DNA from: a virus
Virus record (IMG/VR): IMGVR_UViG_3300042310_000739
Span: 1-42,155 of that record
DNA length: 42,155 nt
Reading direction: 5' to 3' (one strand)
The notes beneath the pieces are model-generated. The model was given only the letters and a program-made list of their open reading frames with translations. It had not been told where the DNA came from and did no database searches. Positions 37,776 through 42,155 of this stretch are shown here, in pieces. The stretch's first letter is position 1, and the number at the start of each line of letters is the position of its first letter. The translations under genes were made by a program, and so were the position numbers.

Positions 37776-38146
37776 ACAGCGCAAACACACCAACATACCC
37801 GCACTTCGTCCAGCACGACGACCCATACATTGATTACGAGATTCACCATGAACTCCCGTCATTCGATGACCCCGCTGCCGACTCGGCAGCCAACGAACAC
37901 TCCGTCAGAATTCGATTTACTTACGACACGGACCTCAAGAGCGCCTACTGCCTCGTGAGTTACGAGCAGAACGGAGAACACGAAGACATTGGAGACCTCA
38001 AACTCACCAACGAGCAGTTCTACCGGATAACCAATCACCCTATCCGCCCCGATGACAAGCTCGCCAAGCTCCGAAAAATCAACGGCTCCGTAAGTATCCA
38101 AAACGGAGTCGCCACCTTTGAAGACGGGGCAACCCTTACACTCTAA
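37772..38146 (+). CDS. Unknown 124-aa acidic protein
   Basis: 124 residues, beta-rich (HSVRIRFTYDTDLKSAYCLV, SYEQNGEHEDIGDLKLTNEQ) with an INGSVSIQNGVATFEDGATL end. No family recognised. Overlaps the previous gene by ATGA. Confidence 0.65.
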   Translation: MNSANTPTYPHFVQHDDPYIDYEIHHELPSFDDPAADSAANEHSVRIRFTYDTDLKSAYCLVSYEQNGEHEDIGDLKLTNEQFYRITNHPIRPDDKLAKLRKINGSVSIQNGVATFEDGATLTL

Positions 38147-38164
38147 CTACCGATAACTGAAAAC

Positions 38165-38341
38165 ATGAAAAAATACACTTTCTACATCGACGGAATAAAC
38201 AAAACCCGCTCAGCAATTGCAGATGATGAAAAATCTGCCCACAAAGCCATCTGGGAAGGCCTTTCTGATTCTGAAAAAAATTGCACCGCCTGTATCGATT
38301 GCATTGATGAGATCGAGGTTGCTGAGTCCCTAGAAACTTAG
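38165..38341 (+). CDS. 58-aa protein with strand-helix module
   Basis: 58 residues: KKYTFYIDGINKTRSAIADD, then EKSAHKAIWEGLSDSEKNCT and an acidic end with CIDCIDEIE. The start resembles the small proteins at 29788 and 36156, with strand, turn and AHKA helix. Confidence 0.6.
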   Translation: MKKYTFYIDGINKTRSAIADDEKSAHKAIWEGLSDSEKNCTACIDCIDEIEVAESLET

Positions 38342-38343
38342 CC

Positions 38344-38493
38344 ATGCTCGAAGTAAAAATGCAATCCACAGAGACGGGGCGCGTTTGGGATGAAATTATT
38401 CATTCCACAGATCTGCCAGAAGTAGAATTAAAATGCAAACTACACGGAATTAAAATCATTAGCATATTTCCCGCTTGTAATCCAGAAGCTTAA
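38344..38493 (+). CDS. 49-aa small protein, unknown
   Basis: 49 residues: MLEVKMQSTETGRVWDEII, then VELKCKLHGIKIISIFPACN. Located 2 bp after the preceding stop and 21 bp before the helicase gene. Small beta protein; real by position only. Confidence 0.5.
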   Translation: MLEVKMQSTETGRVWDEIIHSTDLPEVELKCKLHGIKIISIFPACNPEA

Positions 38494-38514
38494 TTCCCTC
38501 CACAAAAACACACA

Positions 38515-40491
38515 ATGACACTTAAACCATTCCAAGTCGAAGACCTCGCCCGCGCCGCTTTACAAGACGGTGCGATCATCGCCTGGGAACCCGGCATGGG
38601 CAAAAGCCTCGCCGCGATCGCTTGGCCGCTCGCCAAGAAAGCGCGGCGCACCCTGCTGGTGGCCCCTGGCTCCTTGCATCGCCAGCTCTCGATCAGCGCG
38701 GCGAAGTTTTTTAATGTGTGCCTGAATCCCATCAAGTGCAAGGAGGACTTCTTCAGCCACCAACTCCACAAGCCCGCCCCCGCGACAGGGCCGCCGAGGT
38801 TTTATCTGACAACCTACACGGCCTTGGGCGTGAATGAAGCCGACGAGTGGAACGACAGCTTCGGCCACAAGGGCAGCCCAAAGCCCAACAAGATACTGCT
38901 GAAGCGGCGCAAGCTATGGTGCGCGCGCCATAAAGTGCGCTACGACCCCGACTGCGGCAAGACTCTTGGCGAGGCCCCCAACGGCATCACCTGTATCTGG
39001 ACACCCACATTGGCTCGACTCGCGGAAGCCTACCAATCCTTTGATTGTGTCGTCGTGGATGAGGGCACTCGCCTACAAGCCACAGAGTCCCGCATCGGCG
39101 CCAGCGTGCGCATCTTGCAGCCCAAGCTGCGCCTTGTCCTCACCGGCACCCCGATCAAGAATCGGCTGGAATCCATCTTCTGGCTGTGTGCGTGGGCTAC
39201 GGGACACACTGGGCGCTGGCCCTACGCCTGCACAGAGGCCGCTCGCGAGCGGTTCGCAAATACCTTCCTCCAAAAAGAACGCTACCTCACCCGCGAGACC
39301 CTCGCCGCCGCGCGCGGCGAATCCCGCTCCATCACCAAGCGCTCGAACCGAATCTGCTCGGTTCATCGCTTATGGAAAACACTTGCACCCGTAATTATTC
39401 GCCGTAGAAAAGCAGACTGCGGCGAGGAAATCATGAAAAAAACAGTGACACCTATCATCGTCAGCCCTGGAACAGCTCAACTCGCCGTCTACAAACACCA
39501 CCTCACAAACCCGCCGATCTGCGGCAAGAAACCGGGAGCCAAACCAGCCCACCGGCGCACCCAAGTCGGGATGCAGATCAACAATCTGAGGCTCGCCGCC
39601 CTCTGCCCCCACTCCCAAAACCTCGCCGACTCGATCACTCTGGGCAAAGGCCCCAAGCGATCTTGGACGGACTGGACGCCCAAGCTCTTTGCCACGCTCC
39701 AGATCGTTCGGGAATGCCTTGCAAACGGCAACCAAGTCGTTATCGGATCCCCGTTTCGCGACTTCAGCCATGCTCTTTACTCCAAGCTTCAAGAAGCCGA
39801 AGTAGGCGCTGTGCTCCTCGATGGCGATACCTCTCCAGAACAACGCGGACTCCTCGCCGACGAGTTCAAGCAACGCAAGCACGCCGTCCTCGTAGCAGGG
39901 CTGAAGGCGATGGGGGAGGGGCACAGCTTCGAAAATTGCTCGCACCTCATCCTGCCAGCGCTCTCCTACGCCTACGACGAGAACGAGCAGTTCATCCATC
40001 GCGTGTGGCGGATCAATAGCCCGAAGCCCGTGACCATTTACCCAATCACCCTGGAAGGATCGATCGATCAGAACCTGCAAGAAATCTTCACAGAGAAAGG
40101 CGAGTCCTCCAATCTTGCCATTGACGGCAGGCTATTTGCAGACCCAGACCCCGACATCAATATGGAATGGCTCCTCAGCGAAGCGATCCGTATTTTCAAA
40201 CCTGGCATTCAAAGCATCGATGAGCAAAACCTCATCGACCAATGGGATCAAACCCTCGCGCGGCAACTCAGCCATGCCTACCAACAATTCTCGGAACATC
40301 ACCCGCACAACGGCCCAGACGCCAACGAAATGTCCAGCGCAGTAGCCAACATCAAAACGCCATCCCCCACGCAATTCACCGTGGATGTGCAGCGCAAACA
40401 CCTCAAATCCAAAACCTACAAAAAAATCACAGCCTCCACACTAAAGTCACGCATCACCAACCTCAAAACCATTAACAAAAAGAAGAAATGA
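38515..40491 (+). CDS. SNF2-type DEAD/DEAH helicase
   Basis: 658 residues. Motif I is WEPGMGKS (27-31), motif II is VVVDEGTRL (182-185, DEGT where DEAH or DEGH is usual), motif III is LTGTPIKNR (209-217). The second RecA-like lobe shows LVAGLKAMGEGHSFENCSHL with QFIHRVWRINSPKPV, the SNF2 motifs V and VI. Between I and II an insert with C136-H139-C147-C160 could bind zinc. The C-terminus is basic. Phage SNF2 proteins remodel or displace DNA-bound proteins in replication or packaging. Next gene overlaps by ATGA. Confidence 0.85.
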   Translation: MTLKPFQVEDLARAALQDGAIIAWEPGMGKSLAAIAWPLAKKARRTLLVAPGSLHRQLSISAAKFFNVCLNPIKCKEDFFSHQLHKPAPATGPPRFYLTTYTALGVNEADEWNDSFGHKGSPKPNKILLKRRKLWCARHKVRYDPDCGKTLGEAPNGITCIWTPTLARLAEAYQSFDCVVVDEGTRLQATESRIGASVRILQPKLRLVLTGTPIKNRLESIFWLCAWATGHTGRWPYACTEAARERFANTFLQKERYLTRETLAAARGESRSITKRSNRICSVHRLWKTLAPVIIRRRKADCGEEIMKKTVTPIIVSPGTAQLAVYKHHLTNPPICGKKPGAKPAHRRTQVGMQINNLRLAALCPHSQNLADSITLGKGPKRSWTDWTPKLFATLQIVRECLANGNQVVIGSPFRDFSHALYSKLQEAEVGAVLLDGDTSPEQRGLLADEFKQRKHAVLVAGLKAMGEGHSFENCSHLILPALSYAYDENEQFIHRVWRINSPKPVTIYPITLEGSIDQNLQEIFTEKGESSNLAIDGRLFADPDPDINMEWLLSEAIRIFKPGIQSIDEQNLIDQWDQTLARQLSHAYQQFSEHHPHNGPDANEMSSAVANIKTPSPTQFTVDVQRKHLKSKTYKKITASTLKSRITNLKTINKKKK

Positions 40492-40970
40492 AAAAACAAG
40501 CACTAACCCTAGATGAAATCCTACAACCTGGACGCCGCTTCGAAACCGATAAGCAAAACTACAACCTAAATGAAATCCCTTTCAATGAATGGCTGGACTA
40601 CGAACATCTCCACCTATACATCCCAGACAACTGCCCAATCAGCTCAGTATCGGAAGCATGCGCATGGTTAGAAGTATTCTACGGGTTCAAGAAAAAAAAA
40701 TTCAAAGCATACATCACCAGCGATCACTATACACCAGATTCAAATTGGCACCCAGACCCTAACAAGGAATCTGGATTTTATTTTGTAGCTGGAGACACAT
40801 CCGATGAAGATGACCTAGCAAGTGAGATTTACGAAAAATGGGTAAAAGAAGGAAAGGCAGACAGGGAAGGCCACACTAAAGCCGACGCGGAGAACCAAGC
40901 AGCCAAGATTCTATTCGATATAGAATTTGAAAAAGAAATATCCAAACAAGAACCCGAAAAAGAACTGTGA
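40488..40970 (+). CDS. Unknown 160-aa protein
   Basis: 160 residues, acidic. LDEILQPGRRFETDKQNYNL, FNEWLDYEHLHLYIPDNCPI, SVSEACAWLEVFYGFKKKKF and SDHYTPDSNWHPDPNKESGF. The second half ends in a charged helix. No family recognised. It follows the helicase by ATGA and precedes the HTH regulator. Confidence 0.65.
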   Translation: MKKQALTLDEILQPGRRFETDKQNYNLNEIPFNEWLDYEHLHLYIPDNCPISSVSEACAWLEVFYGFKKKKFKAYITSDHYTPDSNWHPDPNKESGFYFVAGDTSDEDDLASEIYEKWVKEGKADREGHTKADAENQAAKILFDIEFEKEISKQEPEKEL

Positions 40971-41437
40971 AACGAATTGAACGCGAAGGCCCCATCGCGC
41001 TTACTTACGCTGTCACGGCAAAAACAAAAAAGAAAGCTGCGACAACCGAGGAAACTTACAGGGAAAGGGAGGTCATTCGCCTGATTGCCCTTGGCCTCTT
41101 GAATAAGCAAATCGGAGACACTCTACAAATCAGCATCAAAACCGTGGAAAAGCATCGGCAGAATGCCATGCAGAAATTGAACCTCAGAAACACCGCCGAC
41201 ATCACCCGATACGCTGTGGCTGCCGGGCTCATTAAAATCAAACTGCTCACCCCAAAAACCATAAAAAAAACCATGAAAGTCCGAATCGCCTACACGATCA
41301 AACTCACGGAAAACGACATTTCCGCATTTGAAAAACTGTTCAAAGAAAAACCCGCATTCAAAAAAGTAAAAAAATACTTTGAAGACGCCTCAATCGAAAG
41401 CACCACCCGCGCGCTAGAGAAAATCAAATCGCTATGA
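40967..41437 (+). CDS. LuxR/GerE-type HTH regulator
   Basis: 156 residues, GTG start. Residues about 48-105 (EREVIRLIALGLLNKQIGDT, QISIKTVEKHRQNAMQKLNL, RNTADITRYAVAAGLI) are a standard GerE helix-turn-helix: TVEKHRQN is the recognition helix region. There is no receiver domain; the short basic N-terminus replaces it. The C-terminal 40 residues (FEKLFKEKPAFKKVKKYFED) are an extra basic helical part. It probably regulates phage or host genes. Confidence 0.85.
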   Translation: MKRIEREGPIALTYAVTAKTKKKAATTEETYREREVIRLIALGLLNKQIGDTLQISIKTVEKHRQNAMQKLNLRNTADITRYAVAAGLIKIKLLTPKTIKKTMKVRIAYTIKLTENDISAFEKLFKEKPAFKKVKKYFEDASIESTTRALEKIKSL

Positions 41438-41688
41438 CCCTCCAACTCACCCCATCGCTCCAACTCACTACAGAGCACTCCGCCAGCAGCCAGGGCATCC
41501 CTGTGCTGGTGCGAGACAAATCCCAACTCACCGGCGAAGGCGAAGGCTACTCTGTCCACGACCCAGCCGATGTCTTCGAATACGGCGGTCAATTCTGGCC
41601 AGCTGCCAAGCATGTGCTTCGCTTCGCTAAGCTCCACCCCGACAACGCGGAACTCCAAGAGGCCGCAGCAACCTTCTGCCGGATATGA
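41434..41688 (+). CDS. Small protein, unknown
   Basis: 84 residues. GYSVHDPADVFEYGGQFWPA, then AKHVLRFAKLHPDNAELQEA. The last stretch looks like a phage small-protein helix. Overlaps the HTH gene and the next gene by ATGA. Confidence 0.65.
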   Translation: MTLQLTPSLQLTTEHSASSQGIPVLVRDKSQLTGEGEGYSVHDPADVFEYGGQFWPAAKHVLRFAKLHPDNAELQEAAATFCRI

Positions 41689-41963
41689 AAATCACAAAAA
41701 TCCACGCAGATCACAAAGCCAATTTCCCCGCAGGCGTCTCAATCGAAATCAATGATTGCGGCGCGGACTTCTACGCCGACGGAACCCTCTACGCGTGGCA
41801 GGATAATAATGGAATGTTCAATGTCTCCGGCGGCCACATTGATTGCTATGTTCCTGTTGCGGATGTTCGCGCTGCCATCGCAGCAGCCGAAAGCGAGCTT
41901 GGCATTTCTTTTCAAGTTGGCGCTTTAAAAGAGTTGGAGGATTGCACGAATCTATTCACGTGA
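41685..41963 (+). CDS. Small protein, unknown
   Basis: 92 residues. ITKIHADHKANFPAGVSIEI, DCGADFYADGTLYAWQDNNG, then VADVRAAIAAAESELGISFQ. Beta-rich start and helical end. Coupled to the next gene through a GTGA overlap. Confidence 0.65.
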   Translation: MKITKIHADHKANFPAGVSIEINDCGADFYADGTLYAWQDNNGMFNVSGGHIDCYVPVADVRAAIAAAESELGISFQVGALKELEDCTNLFT

Positions 41964-42155
41964 AACTCGAAAACCAACTCCAGAAAATCGAAACCACGCT
42001 CCTCGCCGCCGTGGAGACCCGCAACATAAACCCTCCGGTGCGCCAAGCCCTCCGAGACGCGCTCGACGCCGTTGTCCGAGCCCAGCGTGAAATGAACGAC
42101 ACGATGTATCCCTACGCGATGAGCTACACAGAAGGACGACTATACAAGGCCGACG
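41960..42155 (+). CDS. Small helical protein, cut by the window edge
   Basis: 65 residues visible from a GTG start that overlaps the previous stop; no stop before the window ends. Helical: KLENQLQKIETTLLAAVETR, then ALRDALDAVVRAQREMNDTM. No family recognised. Confidence 0.6.
   Translation, partial: MKLENQLQKIETTLLAAVETRNINPPVRQALRDALDAVVRAQREMNDTMYPYAMSYTEGRLYKAD

Noticed and set aside
39370-40080. 236-codon minus-strand frame opposite the SNF2 helicase
   Set aside because: Shadow of a motif-complete helicase; no promoter or neighbours on that strand.

Overview
The window looks like part of a tailed double-stranded DNA phage or phage-plasmid. Its left part is a late operon read leftwards: head genes (portal, prohead protease-scaffold, decoration protein, major capsid protein) plus very large glycine-rich proteins that look like internal or ejection proteins. 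Its right part is a long rightward series of small, tightly packed, often ATGA-coupled genes of the early accessory type. I recognise no terminase, tail, DNA polymerase or lysis genes; they would lie outside the window. The host cannot be fixed from sequence alone. Many rightward genes lack a clear Shine-Dalgarno site and start in the context TTTATGA, and the portal ends in a TTEDTENTEG-type low-complexity tail seen in environmental bacteria. This fits a host outside the well-studied groups; Verrucomicrobiota is only a guess.

Layout. 1-71: tRNA-Met(CAU) on the minus strand. 75-17758: leftward operon. In transcription order it holds two small genes, a KorA-like operator, a DEDDh exonuclease, an RNA-ligase-like enzyme, small zinc proteins, the portal, a HELIH protein, small proteins, two giant modular proteins (1223 and 794 aa), a metallophosphoesterase, small proteins, the protease-scaffold, the decoration protein, the major capsid protein and a terminator. 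A short motif (LSAKLRLRELA or LAARSERLVEF) recurs about a dozen times across five of these proteins and contains an L/V/I-x-E step resembling prohead-protease sites. 17759-18166: divergent intergenic region with a near-perfect AT palindrome and three 77-bp tandem repeats, a candidate origin or control region. 18167-19834: two genes of extreme GCGCG-rich composition.

20042-30800: the most unusual section. It encodes a ubiquitin-like conjugation cassette: a beta-grasp Ub-like protein (22465), an E2-like protein with a DGRICM active-site motif (22769), a ThiF/E1-like adenylating enzyme (23705) and a JAMM-motif protease (25835). This is the gene content of plasmid PRTRC cassettes and, functionally, of bacterial ISG15-like operons. 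Two tandem paralogs of unknown function and small membrane and zinc proteins lie among them. An 18-bp palindrome (AGTCTTATGCGTAAGACT and its reverse complement) occurs at least eight times only in this section, usually starting on the last base of a stop codon.

30808-42155: accessory and DNA-metabolism genes. These include a DUF2958 protein, an ATP-dependent DNA ligase-like protein, a C5 cytosine methyltransferase that overlaps almost completely with a second recognisable phage protein in another frame, a SNF2-type helicase, a LuxR-type HTH regulator and many short unknown proteins. DUF2958, the PRTRC-like set and the KorA-like operator all point to exchange with plasmids.
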